Assembly: GCF_023822025.1 (NCBI RefSeq) | Contig: NZ_CP082909.1 | Location: 3,276,001 to 3,340,000, forward strand | Length of the DNA: 64,000 nucleotides | Reading direction: 5' to 3' | DNA from: Endozoicomonas sp. 4G | GTDB lineage: Bacteria; Pseudomonadota; Gammaproteobacteria; Pseudomonadales; Endozoicomonadaceae | Part shown: piece by piece, positions 46,983-55,671 of the stretch | Layout: each line of letters starts with the position of its first letter | Position numbering within the stretch: the stretch's first letter is position 1 | Position numbers and translations under genes: made by a program | Notes under the pieces: model-generated | What the model saw: only the letters and a program-made list of their open reading frames with translations | Database searches by the model: none | What the model was told of the DNA's origin: nothing

Positions 46983-47822
46983 TCAGGCAGCGATTGATAC
47001 ATTGACTTGATAAGCAGTGTGTTTGCGAATATTGATCACGCCGGTATCAAGGATCAGGTATTGCCCCTTGATACCCATGAGTACACCTTCAATAACCGGT
47101 TTTTTATCAAAGGACATAGACGTCACTTTCACAGGATATTGCTCTACCGGATAACGAATATCAACGACTTCCGGATCAGTCACCGGTGTTATGGCCTGCA
47201 ATCCAAACTGTTCCTGCAGGGCTTCCAGCCGTGAACGGTTCATCTCCAGCAGATCGCTGGCCTGGGTTTTGAGATCCAGGGGATCTGCCGTTCCTTTCAA
47301 CATGGCACGCCAGTTGGTTCGATCATTCACAAACTCTTTGAACAGGGTTTCGATTAAACCGGACTGTTGTCGTGTAGAAACCCTGATAAAAGGCAGGGCC
47401 TGTGTCGCCCCCTGATCCACCCAGCGGGTTGGTACCTGGGTCGCGCGGGTGATGCCTACCTTTAGTCCCGAAGAGTTGGCCAGATAGACGACATGATCGG
47501 TCATACAGAACTGTTCACCCCAGGCGGCATCCCGACAGGTGCCTTCGTGATAATGACACTTTTCAGGACTCATAATACAGCTGTCACACTGGGGCAGCTT
47601 TTTGAAACAGGGATAACAAAAACCCTGGCTGAAGCTTTTTTTGGTCTTGCGGCCACAGTGACAGCAGTTAATTTCACCCTGGTATTCCAGGGTCAGCTTT
47701 TGTCCCATCAGTTCGTTCAGGGGCAACAGTTCATCGCCCACAGGCAACTGGTACTCCACCGGCTGACCGTCTTTCAGTACGGATTCCATCTTGCGCAATG
47801 CGCCATTCAGGCTTTGTGTCAC
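46983..47822 (-). CDS. DUF2797 zinc-ribbon protein
   Basis: A GTG at 47822, preceded by GAGGTAGAGAAC, gives 279 residues (TQSLNGALRKMES...). The frame is open to 47900, but that part overlaps yeaC. It has clustered cysteines, CCHCGRKT, then CYPCFKKLPQCDSC and a CHYHEGTC block, that look like zinc ribbons. Then HVVYLANSSGLKVGITR and WVDQGATQALPF resemble a GIY-YIG-like fold, as described for this family. The cellular role is unknown. It follows yeaC closely. Confidence 0.82.
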   Translation of the reverse strand: MTQSLNGALRKMESVLKDGQPVEYQLPVGDELLPLNELMGQKLTLEYQGEINCCHCGRKTKKSFSQGFCYPCFKKLPQCDSCIMSPEKCHYHEGTCRDAAWGEQFCMTDHVVYLANSSGLKVGITRATQVPTRWVDQGATQALPFIRVSTRQQSGLIETLFKEFVNDRTNWRAMLKGTADPLDLKTQASDLLEMNRSRLEALQEQFGLQAITPVTDPEVVDIRYPVEQYPVKVTSMSFDKKPVIEGVLMGIKGQYLILDTGVINIRKHTAYQVNVSIAA

Positions 47823-47832
47823 GTTCTCTACC

Positions 47833-48105
47833 TCAGTCTTTAAAGCGCAAAATGGTGGTTTCAGGCTTATACTGTGCGGGTGCGCTCTTATCAGGTGCAC
47901 TCTTGCAGCTCACAGGCATATAACCAGTACGCTCTTCTTCCGGCAGGTTGTCGTGCTCCCAGGCAATCAGGGCTTCCAGAATGCCTTCTCTCTGATCCGG
48001 TGTCAGCCTGTCACCGTTAGGCCAGCGGCTCAGCTCCAGTGACTGCTTCATGTTCTGATAGATTTCCGGCGTCATCTGAGCCAGAAAGTCTTTTAACTGC
48101 ATCAA
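47833..48105 (-). CDS. yeaC: YeaC family protein (DUF1315)
   Basis: A 90-residue small soluble protein. The YeaC pattern is clear: MTPEIYQNMKQSLELSRWPNGDRLTPDQREGI in pieces, then ALIAWEHDNLPEEERTGYM. The function is unknown; it is conserved in Gammaproteobacteria. The DUF2797 gene begins 11 bases after its stop. The first two codons are both ATG, so the start is uncertain by one. It diverges from the first AbgT gene across 96 bases. Confidence 0.9.
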   Translation of the reverse strand: MMQLKDFLAQMTPEIYQNMKQSLELSRWPNGDRLTPDQREGILEALIAWEHDNLPEEERTGYMPVSCKSAPDKSAPAQYKPETTILRFKD

Positions 48106-48201
48106 ATCCTCTTACCCTCATCTGTAAATAGGAAAGGATGATACTACCAAATCGCCGCAAGCGAAAAACGCAGTCTGCACTGCCCCATCGGAAAAAATAC
48201 C

Positions 48202-49767
48202 ATGAGCCAGACACCTCCTCTGCCGAATGATCCAGATCATAACAGTCGGATGGACCGATTCCTTAATACCGTTGAGCGAATTGGTGACAAACTTCCCGAG
48301 CCTGCGTTGATATTTCTTTACGGAATGATCATTGTCTGGCTCTGTTCAGCGGTTCTGTCGCAATTTCACTTTGATGTCATTCATCCCATTAAAGGCCATC
48401 CCATTGGTATCAACAATTTACTGACCGGCGAAGCCATGGCCAAATTTTTGTCCACCATGGTGAAAAACTTTACCGATTTTGCTCCTCTAGGCATTATTCT
48501 GGTCGCCATGCTGGGCGTGGGTGTAGCGGAAAAATCAGGCTTTATTAATACCGGCCTGAAAAAGCTGCTTAGGCAAACACCCGACAAGTTACTGACTCCG
48601 GTGCTGGTTGTTGTTGCCATACTGAGTCACGTGGCTTCTAATGCTGGCTATGTATTGGTTATTCCCCTGGGAGGCATTATTTTTCATGCCGCAGGCCGTC
48701 ACCCTCTGGCCGGCATTGTCACTGCTTTTGCCGGCGTTTCCGGAACCTATTCGGCTTGCTTTGTGCCCACCAGTACCGACCCGCTTTTACAGGCTTTCAC
48801 CCAATCTGCCGCCCAGACTTTTGATCCTGACTATAAGGTGAATCCGCTCTGTAATTATTTCTTTACAGCGTCATCGTGCGTATTGCTGGTGCTGGTGATT
48901 TGGTTTGTTACCGACAAGATCGTGGAGCCCCGACTCAAATGGCATGCTCCTATCGATCACGATATTGAAAAAGCCACAGATATGAGGAGCTATACCTCTC
49001 TGGAAAGCAAAGCTTTTAAAATAGCCTGCCTCGCCTTGTTCGCAGGCCTGTTGTTGCTGGCCTTTTTTATATTTCCGAAAGATTCACCTATGCGTTCGCC
49101 TGATGGAGACCTGACTACTCTGGACGCCCCCCTGATGGAATCCATCGTACCCCTGATTTTCCTGATCTTTGTGGTACCGGGTATTGTTTATGGATTAGTG
49201 GCAGGTACTTTTGAAAAAGCCAAAGATGTTATTAGCGCCATGGGTGAGACGATATCGAAAATATCAAGTTACATGATAATGGCCTTTTTCTGCTCCCAGT
49301 TCCTGGCCTCTTTTGATGACTCTAACCTGGGAACTCTACTGGCACTAAGCAGTGCAGGGGCGCTTAAAGCCCTGAACTTGTCAGGGCAGTTCACCATCGT
49401 TCTCATGATTCTTCTCACCGCTACTATCAATGTTCTGATCAGCTCGGCTTCTGCCAAATGGGCTATGATTGCCCCCATTCTGGTCCCTATGCTGATGGCT
49501 GTTGGTATTGCGCCTGAGCTAGCTCAGGCGGCCTATCGTGTGGGCGACTCAGCCACCGACACTATCTCACCCCTGATGAATTTCTTTCCGTTAATGGTCG
49601 TTTATTGCCAACGTTATGTTAAAGATACCGGCATTGGCAGCCTGGCTTCATTGATGGTTCCTTACTGTATCTATATGCTGCTTTTCTGGTCTGTTTACCT
49701 GCTGATTTACTGGGTTCTGGACCTGCCGCTGGGTATCCAGGGACATTACGGATACCCTCCGCATTAA
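48202..49767 (+). CDS. AbgT-family transporter, paralogue 1
   Basis: A 521-residue inner-membrane protein with 9-11 hydrophobic helices. The family pattern shows in DRFLNTVERIGDKLPEPALIFLYG, GVGVAEKSGFINTGLKKLL and a C-terminal RVGDSATDTISPLMNFFPL segment (substrate and ion site). AbgT proteins transport p-aminobenzoyl-glutamate or export sulfonamides, energised by H+ or Na+. The N-terminal 25 residues are nearly identical to the second copy 2.3 kb downstream. The gene diverges from yeaC. Confidence 0.92.
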   Translation: MSQTPPLPNDPDHNSRMDRFLNTVERIGDKLPEPALIFLYGMIIVWLCSAVLSQFHFDVIHPIKGHPIGINNLLTGEAMAKFLSTMVKNFTDFAPLGIILVAMLGVGVAEKSGFINTGLKKLLRQTPDKLLTPVLVVVAILSHVASNAGYVLVIPLGGIIFHAAGRHPLAGIVTAFAGVSGTYSACFVPTSTDPLLQAFTQSAAQTFDPDYKVNPLCNYFFTASSCVLLVLVIWFVTDKIVEPRLKWHAPIDHDIEKATDMRSYTSLESKAFKIACLALFAGLLLLAFFIFPKDSPMRSPDGDLTTLDAPLMESIVPLIFLIFVVPGIVYGLVAGTFEKAKDVISAMGETISKISSYMIMAFFCSQFLASFDDSNLGTLLALSSAGALKALNLSGQFTIVLMILLTATINVLISSASAKWAMIAPILVPMLMAVGIAPELAQAAYRVGDSATDTISPLMNFFPLMVVYCQRYVKDTGIGSLASLMVPYCIYMLLFWSVYLLIYWVLDLPLGIQGHYGYPPH

Positions 49768-49803
49768 AAGGAACTACAGGGGACAGGCACTGGGCATTAA
49801 ATC

Positions 49804-50337
49804 TTATTCAACGTAAGGGTAGGCCAGTTTCATTTGGTGGTTAGCAAGCGTTATAGTGACTCTGGATTGCCATGAAGGGTCGTATCGCTCCACCCTGCCT
49901 CGCACTTTCAGATAGTCCTTATAACCCGCTGCAATGAATTCCCCATTAATCTCCCCGCTTAGCTTTTTCCCATGTAGGTTGATGTTTTGAAACCAAAAGC
50001 TGAAAGAATTGCCAGTGCACAGGTTGCTTAAATCCGCTGAGTTGCCATAGGGATTCACCAAAAAATTCTCTTCTCTGCCATTCGGTTTTAATTGCAGGGT
50101 CAGAACCATAAGGCCACCAGGATTTACATGCAGTTTCAGGATCAGTTTGTTGATACTGATGTTATGTAATCTGGCCATATATTGAGCATCCAGCCTGTAG
50201 GTACCTGCTGGAATGGCACACGGAGTAATCCCACGCCCATAAAAAGCTGTGTCGTAGCTCGGATAAGGTGGAACCTCAAAGCCAATTGCAAAAACCAACG
50301 GTGAAAGAACCAACAGGCTGTACCCATATTTTTTCAT
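49804..50337 (-). CDS. Small secreted protein between the AbgT paralogues
   Basis: A 177-residue protein with an N-terminal signal peptide (about residues 1-19; MKKYGYSLLVLSPLVFA). The mature part is beta-rich with two cysteines (TPCAIPAG and LCTGNS), which may pair. No family recognised. It opposes the AbgT genes and lies exactly between the duplicates, so it may have been inserted or left when the transporter duplicated. Confidence 0.6.
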   Translation of the reverse strand: MKKYGYSLLVLSPLVFAIGFEVPPYPSYDTAFYGRGITPCAIPAGTYRLDAQYMARLHNISINKLILKLHVNPGGLMVLTLQLKPNGREENFLVNPYGNSADLSNLCTGNSFSFWFQNINLHGKKLSGEINGEFIAAGYKDYLKVRGRVERYDPSWQSRVTITLANHQMKLAYPYVE

Positions 50338-50545
50338 GACGCATTACCCTATCTGAGAGTTATCGTTTATTAATGAGACTCTCAGCATAGGCGAAAGATA
50401 AGATCTGTGGCGCTTGAACAGGCTGCTAGAATGAATACTCAACAGCCATCAGGTGGATCAATCTCAGCCTGCACCCCGCTCATTTTTGTCTATCATTGAT
50501 CTTCCTGTCTGGTTGAGCCCCTTTCACTCAAGCTGTTGAAATACC

Positions 50546-52111
50546 ATGAGCCAGACACCCCCCCTGCCAAATGATCCAGACCATAACAGCTGGATGGACC
50601 GGTTCCTTAACACTGTTGAGCGAGTTGGTAACAAACTTCCCGATCCTGCATTGATGTTCTTCTATGGCATGATCATTGTGTGGATCTGTTCCGCTGTTCT
50701 GGCGCAATTCCACATTGAAATGATTCATCCCACTACGGGCCAGACCATTGCCGTCAACAATTTATTGACCGGCAATGCGATGGCCAACGCCCTGTCCACG
50801 ATGGTGAATAACTTTACCCATTTTGCTCCCCTTGGCATTGTTCTTGTCGCCATGTTGGGCGTGGGTGTGTCGGAAAAGTCAGGCTTTATTAACACCGGTC
50901 TGAAAAAACTACTCAGAGTCACACACACAAAGCTGCTGACCCCGATACTGGTCGTCGTTGCCATACTGAGCCATCTGGCTGCCGATGCAGGCTACGTGTT
51001 GGTTATTCCCCTGGGAGGGATTATTTTTCATGCCGCTGGCCGACACCCTCTGGCCGGCATTGTCACTGCCTTTGCGGGTGTGTCGGGAGGTTTTTCGGCT
51101 TGTTTTGTACCTACAGGAACCGACCCACTTTTGCAGGGTTTTACCCAATCGGCCGCTCAGATTTTTGACCCTGATTATCAGGTGAATCCACTGTGCAACT
51201 ACTTCTTCACAGCAGCATCGAGCCTGTTGGTGGTTCTGGTGGTCTGGTTTATTACCGACAAAATAGTAGAGCCCCGTCTGGACTGGCATGTACCTGTTGA
51301 TCACGACGCTGATGAAGCGACCGATATGGGCAGCTACACCAAGCTGGAGAGCAAGGCTTTCAAACTGGCCAGCCTTGCCATGTTTGTGGGTCTGTTATTA
51401 CTGGCTCTCTATATTTTCCCGGAGGATTCACCCATGCGTTCGCCGGATGGAGAACTGACCAGTCTGGCTGCCCCCCTGATGAAGTCTATTGTCCCCCTGA
51501 TTTTCCTGATCTTTGTGTTGCCGGGCATTGTTTACGGATTAGTGGCCGGCACCTACGAAAATGCTAAAGATGTTATTAATGCCATGGGGGAAACCATGTC
51601 AGACATGGGGTCTTATATGGTGATGTCCTTTTTCTGTGCCCAGTTTCTGGCTTCTTTTGATGACTCCAACCTGGGAACTCTGCTGGCGCTGAGCGGTGCA
51701 GAGGTGCTTGAGGCCATGAACCTGTCAGGACAGGTCACCATTATTTTTATGATTCTTTTGACCGCTATCATCAATCTTCTGATCGGCTCGGCTTCCGCCA
51801 AATGGGCTCTGATTGGCCCGATCCTGATTCCCATACTGATGGCGGTCGGTATTGCCCCTGAGCTGACCCAGGCGGCTTATCGTGTAGGAGACTCAGTCTC
51901 CAATATTATCTCCCCCCTGATGGTCTTCTTCCCCCTGATTGTTGTCTATTGCCAGCGTTATGTTAAAGATACCGGCATTGGCAGTCTGGCCTCGTTGATG
52001 ATGCCTTACTCTCTGAGCTTGCTGGTGCTTTGGTCTGTTTTTCTGCTGATTTACTGGGCTCTGGGCCTGCCACTGGGTATCCAGGGACATTATGTCTACC
52101 CTCCGCATTAA
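50546..52111 (+). CDS. AbgT-family transporter, paralogue 2
   Basis: A 521-residue near-copy of the transporter at 48202-49767, with the same ends (MSQTPPLPNDPDHN and HYVYPPH against HYGYPPH). Substitutions are spread over the protein, often conservative, with many synonymous changes, so it is an old duplication rather than a recent one. Differences cluster in the second half of TM regions and in the linker after EPRL. No frameshift is seen, so both copies are probably functional and may differ in substrate. Confidence 0.92.
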   Translation: MSQTPPLPNDPDHNSWMDRFLNTVERVGNKLPDPALMFFYGMIIVWICSAVLAQFHIEMIHPTTGQTIAVNNLLTGNAMANALSTMVNNFTHFAPLGIVLVAMLGVGVSEKSGFINTGLKKLLRVTHTKLLTPILVVVAILSHLAADAGYVLVIPLGGIIFHAAGRHPLAGIVTAFAGVSGGFSACFVPTGTDPLLQGFTQSAAQIFDPDYQVNPLCNYFFTAASSLLVVLVVWFITDKIVEPRLDWHVPVDHDADEATDMGSYTKLESKAFKLASLAMFVGLLLLALYIFPEDSPMRSPDGELTSLAAPLMKSIVPLIFLIFVLPGIVYGLVAGTYENAKDVINAMGETMSDMGSYMVMSFFCAQFLASFDDSNLGTLLALSGAEVLEAMNLSGQVTIIFMILLTAIINLLIGSASAKWALIGPILIPILMAVGIAPELTQAAYRVGDSVSNIISPLMVFFPLIVVYCQRYVKDTGIGSLASLMMPYSLSLLVLWSVFLLIYWALGLPLGIQGHYVYPPH

Positions 52112-52277
52112 ACGGAATTACAGGGAAATAGGTCGCGGCTATGTCTCAAAGGGAACTCACGCCTCTGCAGCCACTCTAATTAATCAGTGTGATGACCGTG
52201 CGCTTTCCTTAAGCCGGTCTATGCTGCACTAGTGTTAAAAGACATGGATTATAAAATTCAATATCTAAGAGGCTGTA

Positions 52278-52478
52278 ATGTTCAATCTGCATCAAATTCT
52301 TGAAGAAATGTCGATCACTGGCTGGATTGTTCTGGCTGTGGGCTTGCTGGTCTGGATTGCCGCTACCTACATAATGGGAGAAATCTCCGATAGGCGCTGG
52401 GGCGACAGGGAATCCGGTGCCCTACTGGGCTTCTTCCTGCCGGGCATTGTTTTTGTGATTGGTCTTTATATGTTCTGA
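52278..52478 (+). CDS. Small two-helix membrane protein
   Basis: A 66-residue product with two transmembrane segments (about 13-33 and 48-66) joined by a charged loop (GEISDRRWGDRESG). AAGAGGCTGTA upstream of ATG 52278 is a reasonable ribosome-binding site. No family recognised. It sits between the second AbgT gene and the tRNA array. Confidence 0.55.
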   Translation: MFNLHQILEEMSITGWIVLAVGLLVWIAATYIMGEISDRRWGDRESGALLGFFLPGIVFVIGLYMF

Positions 52479-52493
52479 TTTCGGAAGGAAATA

Positions 52494-52569
52494 TGGCATC
52501 CCGTAGGGGACTCGAACCCCTGTTACTGCCGTGAAAGGGCAGTGTCCTAGGCCACTAGACGAACGGGAC
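52494..52569 (-). tRNA. tRNA-Glu(UUC)
   Basis: 76 bases with encoded CCA. The anticodon loop CTTTCAC gives UUC; the T-arm GGTTCGAGTCC is intact. Last member of the array. Confidence 0.97.
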
Positions 52570-52612
52570 ACAATCTTTTGTGTCTGTATGCGTTTGCATA
52601 CAGCCTTTGATC

Positions 52613-52688
<76 letters not shown>

Positions 52689-52720
52689 AATGAAGATGAT
52701 TTGGGACTTCTTCGAAGTCC

Positions 52721-52805
52721 GGAGCGGGAAACGAGACTCACTCTCTAACTCTGAGGCGACCCCAACCTTGGCAAGGTTGTGCTCTACCAAATGAGCTATT
52801 CCCGC
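52721..52805 (-). pseudogene. Rearranged tRNA-Gly(GCC) pseudogene
   Basis: The acceptor, D-arm and anticodon arm are those of tRNA-Gly(GCC), but the T-arm is destroyed: the normal GCGAGTTCGAGTCTCG is replaced by about 10 extra bases (CTCAGAGTTAGAGAGTGAG core). The D-loop has AGTTGG changed to ATTTGG and the 3' end reads CCG, not CCA. A functional T-loop cannot form, so it is not expected to be charged. It lies in the array between two intact units. Confidence 0.9.
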
Positions 52806-52842
52806 AATGAAGATAATTTGGGACTTCTTCAAAGTCTTAAAA

Positions 52843-52918
52843 TGGCATCCCGTAGGGGACTCGAACCCCTGTTACTGCCGTGAAAGGGCAGTGTCCTAGG
52901 CCACTAGACGAACGGGAC
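52843..52918 (-). tRNA. tRNA-Glu(UUC)
   Basis: Sequence identical to the other Glu copies; CCA encoded. Confidence 0.97.
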
Positions 52919-52961
52919 ACAATCTTTTGTGTCTGTATACGTTTGCATACAGCCTTTGATC

Positions 52962-53037
<76 letters not shown>

Positions 53038-53074
53038 AGTGAAGATATTTAGTGACTTCTTCAAGGTCTTAAAA

Positions 53075-53150
53075 TGGCATCCCGTAGGGGACTCGAACCC
53101 CTGTTACTGCCGTGAAAGGGCAGTGTCCTAGGCCACTAGACGAACGGGAC
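53075..53150 (-). tRNA. tRNA-Glu(UUC)
   Basis: Identical Glu copy; CCA encoded. Followed upstream by the spacer to tRNA-Ala. Confidence 0.97.
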
Positions 53151-53198
53151 ACATTATCTTGATAACACGATCTTAATAAAACCAAGAAAGTGTAATAT

Positions 53199-53274
53199 TG
53201 GTGGAGCTAAGCGGGATCGAACCGCTGACCTCAACACTGCCAGTGTTGCGCTCTCCCAGCTGAGCTATAGCCCC
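53199..53274 (-). tRNA. tRNA-Ala(GGC)
   Basis: 76 bases with CCA. The anticodon loop CTGGCAG gives GGC; the T-arm GCGGTTCGATCCCGC is intact. Confidence 0.97.
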
Positions 53275-53279
53275 AAAAT

Positions 53280-53355
53280 TGGCATCCCGTAGGGGACTCG
53301 AACCCCTGTTACTGCCGTGAAAGGGCAGTGTCCTAGGCCACTAGACGAACGGGAC
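53280..53355 (-). tRNA. tRNA-Glu(UUC)
   Basis: Identical Glu copy, only five bases from the upstream-side tRNA-Ala gene. Confidence 0.97.
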
Positions 53356-53398
53356 ACAATCTTTTGTGTCAGTATGCTTTTGCATACAGCCTTTAATC

Positions 53399-53474
<76 letters not shown>

Positions 53475-53506
53475 AGTGAAGATAATTTAGGACTTCTTCA
53501 AAGTCC

Positions 53507-53523
53507 GGAGCGGGAAACGAGAC
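53507..53523 (-). pseudogene. 3' fragment of a tRNA-Gly gene
   Basis: Only the 3' acceptor and T-arm edge (GTCTCGTTTCCCGCTCC in the minus sense) remain; it ends in CCG rather than CCA, like the pseudogene at 52721-52805. The flank GACTTTG on the minus strand is also shared with that pseudogene, so both derive from the same damaged unit. Confidence 0.8.
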
Positions 53524-53629
53524 CCACCTCCCATTTAATCAATCCATTCAACGATGAACTGAGCGACGCAGTTTAATGACTTATCCGGTCATGAAAATCA
53601 GTAAAAATACTACTCACTGACTTTGAAGA

Positions 53630-53705
53630 TGGCATCCCGTAGGGGACTCGAACCCCTGTTACTGCCGTGAAAGGGCAGTGTCCTAGGCCACTAGACGAAC
53701 GGGAC
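53630..53705 (-). tRNA. tRNA-Glu(UUC)
   Basis: Identical Glu copy. It forms the first Ala-Glu pair with the tRNA at 53754. Confidence 0.97.
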
Positions 53706-53753
53706 ACACTATCTTGATAACACCATCTTAATAAAACCAAGAAGGTGTAATAT

Positions 53754-53829
53754 TGGTGGAGCTAAGCGGGATCGAACCGCTGACCTCAACACTGCCAGTG
53801 TTGCGCTCTCCCAGCTGAGCTATAGCCCC
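53754..53829 (-). tRNA. tRNA-Ala(GGC), first gene of the array
   Basis: Identical to the Ala copy at 53199. It is nearest the promoter at 53902-53930. Confidence 0.97.
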
Positions 53830-53901
53830 AAAACCTTTAATCGCTCCGGCTTGCCCTTCTCTTTCCGAGAAGTTGTTTGGCTGCCCCGAAACGCAGGGCG
53901 A

Positions 53902-53930
53902 ATAATATGGATACCCCCCCAACCTGTCAA
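53902..53930 (-). promoter_or_regulatory. Sigma-70 promoter of the tRNA array with GC-rich discriminator
   Basis: On the minus strand the -35 TTGACA (53925-53930) and the -10 TATTAT (53902-53907) are separated by exactly 17 bases, and the discriminator TCGCCCTGCG follows. The sequence is near consensus, and the GC-rich discriminator is the hallmark of stringently controlled stable RNA promoters. Transcription should start near 53895 and read into tRNA-Ala at 53829 through a 65-base leader. Confidence 0.9.
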
Positions 53931-54030
53931 GCTCACTTATGAAAAAATGTTTAATGGAAGCAGATGGTTATACAGTTTTTCTCGCTGGATGCTTTACCGC
54001 TCAGGCTTCACAGAAAACTTCCCGCCCTGA

Positions 54031-54064
54031 AAAAGAAAAAGCCGGAAAAAACCGGCCTTTTCTG
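54031..54064 (-). terminator. Terminator of gltX
   Basis: In the minus sense AAAGGCCGG, TTTTTT loop, CCGGC then TTTTTCTTTTT. It ends gltX before the tRNA promoter. Confidence 0.85.
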
Positions 54065-54081
54065 AAAAGAATAAGTCCGAT

Positions 54082-55575
54082 TTACTCAGACTCGGTCCCC
54101 AAGGCTCTGAACTCTTTTTCGAAACGCTTGGTTTCTTTTTTGGACAATCCGCCCAGAACATTGACCCCGTGACGCAGACGGGCACGGGTCATATCAGCGC
54201 CCAGAATGGCCATGGAATCCATGACCGACCAGGAGTTGGGTGTACCGGCAATGGCAATAAAGATAGGTGGGTTAAAATCTCCCAGCTTTAATCCCATTTC
54301 CCCGGCAAGGGTTTTCACTTGCGCAAAAATGTTTTCTTTGTTCCATTGCCTGAGTTGTTCCAGTCTCCAAAGGGTGAACTGCAACACTTTCTTCACCTCA
54401 GTCGGCTCAAGCTTTTTATGGGCAAAGTCTTCTTCTGACAGTTCCAACATTCCGGAGAACATAAAGCTGGCCATGGGAGCGAAGTCAGCCAGGGTTTCTA
54501 CACGCCCTTGGGCGAATGGCAGAAATTTCATAATGTAGTCGCTGTTGAGCAACCATTGGTGGAGGCGGTCAGCAAACTGCTCTGTGCTGAGATCCTCACG
54601 AATCCAGCTGGCGTTCAGCCAGGACAGTTTTTCCTGGTCGAAAATCGGCCCACCCAAAGAAACGCGCTGGATATCGAAGTTTGCAACCATCTCATTCAGG
54701 TTAAACTTCTCACGCTCATCCGGCATCGACCAGCCCATTCGAGCCAGGTAGTTCAGGAGTGCTTCTGGCAGGTAACCGGCATCCCGGTAGTAGGTAATGC
54801 TGGTTGGGTTCTTGCGCTTGGATAGTTTGCTCTTGTCCGGGTTTCGCAGTAGCGGCATGTGGCAGAGCGTTGGCATATCCCACTCAAAGTATTGGTAAAG
54901 CAGCTGATGTTTGGGTGCAGAACTGATCCATTCTTCACCCCTGATGACATGGGTAATGCCCATCAGGTGATCATCAACCACATTAGCCAGGTGGTAAGTC
55001 GGCATACCGTCCGCTTTGACCAGAACCTGCATATCCACCTGAGACCATTCAATCTCAATAGTGCCACGCAACATATCTTCTACTTTGCTGCTGCCTTCGG
55101 AAGGCACCTTCATGCGAATAACATGGGGCTCGCCTGCAGCCATTTTGCTCTGCACTTCTTCTTCAGACAGATGCAAGCAATGGCCGTCATAACCCGAACC
55201 CTGCTTGGTTTCGGCCTGCTCGGCTCTCAGGGCATCCAGCCGCTCAGCGGTGCAGAAGCAACGGAAAGCATGACCCTTATCCAGCAGCGTTTGTGCATGT
55301 TCATCGTAAATTTCACGTCTTTCACTCTGGCGATAAGGACCGTGAGGACCACCCACATCAGGACCTTCATCCCAGTTCAGACCCAGCCAGCGCAGGGAGT
55401 CCAGAATCTGCTGTTCAGATTCTGGTGTGCTTCGCGCCTGATCGGTGTCTTCAATACGAAGCAGAAACTGCCCCCCCTGACTCTTGGCAAACGCCATATT
55501 AAACAGGGCAATATAGGCCGTTCCCACATGGGGGTCGCCGGTCGGTGAAGGAGCTACGCGAGTACGAACAGTCAT
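54082..55575 (-). CDS. gltX: Glutamyl-tRNA synthetase
   Basis: A 497-residue class I synthetase that charges tRNA-Glu. The HIGH-type motif is HVGT (16-19) in [11 protein letters not shown] and the KMSKS-type loop is KLSKRK near 247-252. The [10 protein letters not shown] region is a zinc-free insertion; the anticodon-binding C-terminal domain ends in [14 protein letters not shown]. The tRNA array just downstream contains five tRNA-Glu genes, but has its own promoter. Confidence 0.96.
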   Translation of the reverse strand: MTVRTRVAPSPTGDPHVGTAYIALFNMAFAKSQGGQFLLRIEDTDQARSTPESEQQILDSLRWLGLNWDEGPDVGGPHGPYRQSERREIYDEHAQTLLDKGHAFRCFCTAERLDALRAEQAETKQGSGYDGHCLHLSEEEVQSKMAAGEPHVIRMKVPSEGSSKVEDMLRGTIEIEWSQVDMQVLVKADGMPTYHLANVVDDHLMGITHVIRGEEWISSAPKHQLLYQYFEWDMPTLCHMPLLRNPDKSKLSKRKNPTSITYYRDAGYLPEALLNYLARMGWSMPDEREKFNLNEMVANFDIQRVSLGGPIFDQEKLSWLNASWIREDLSTEQFADRLHQWLLNSDYIMKFLPFAQGRVETLADFAPMASFMFSGMLELSEEDFAHKKLEPTEVKKVLQFTLWRLEQLRQWNKENIFAQVKTLAGEMGLKLGDFNPPIFIAIAGTPNSWSVMDSMAILGADMTRARLRHGVNVLGGLSKKETKRFEKEFRALGTESE

Positions 55576-55671
55576 GATTTATTAACGAGTACAGTTTAAG
55601 TGGGCGCTAGTCTACACCCAGCAGGACCTTATCGACAATGAATCGACGACTGAGCACTAATAGCTGCCGGG

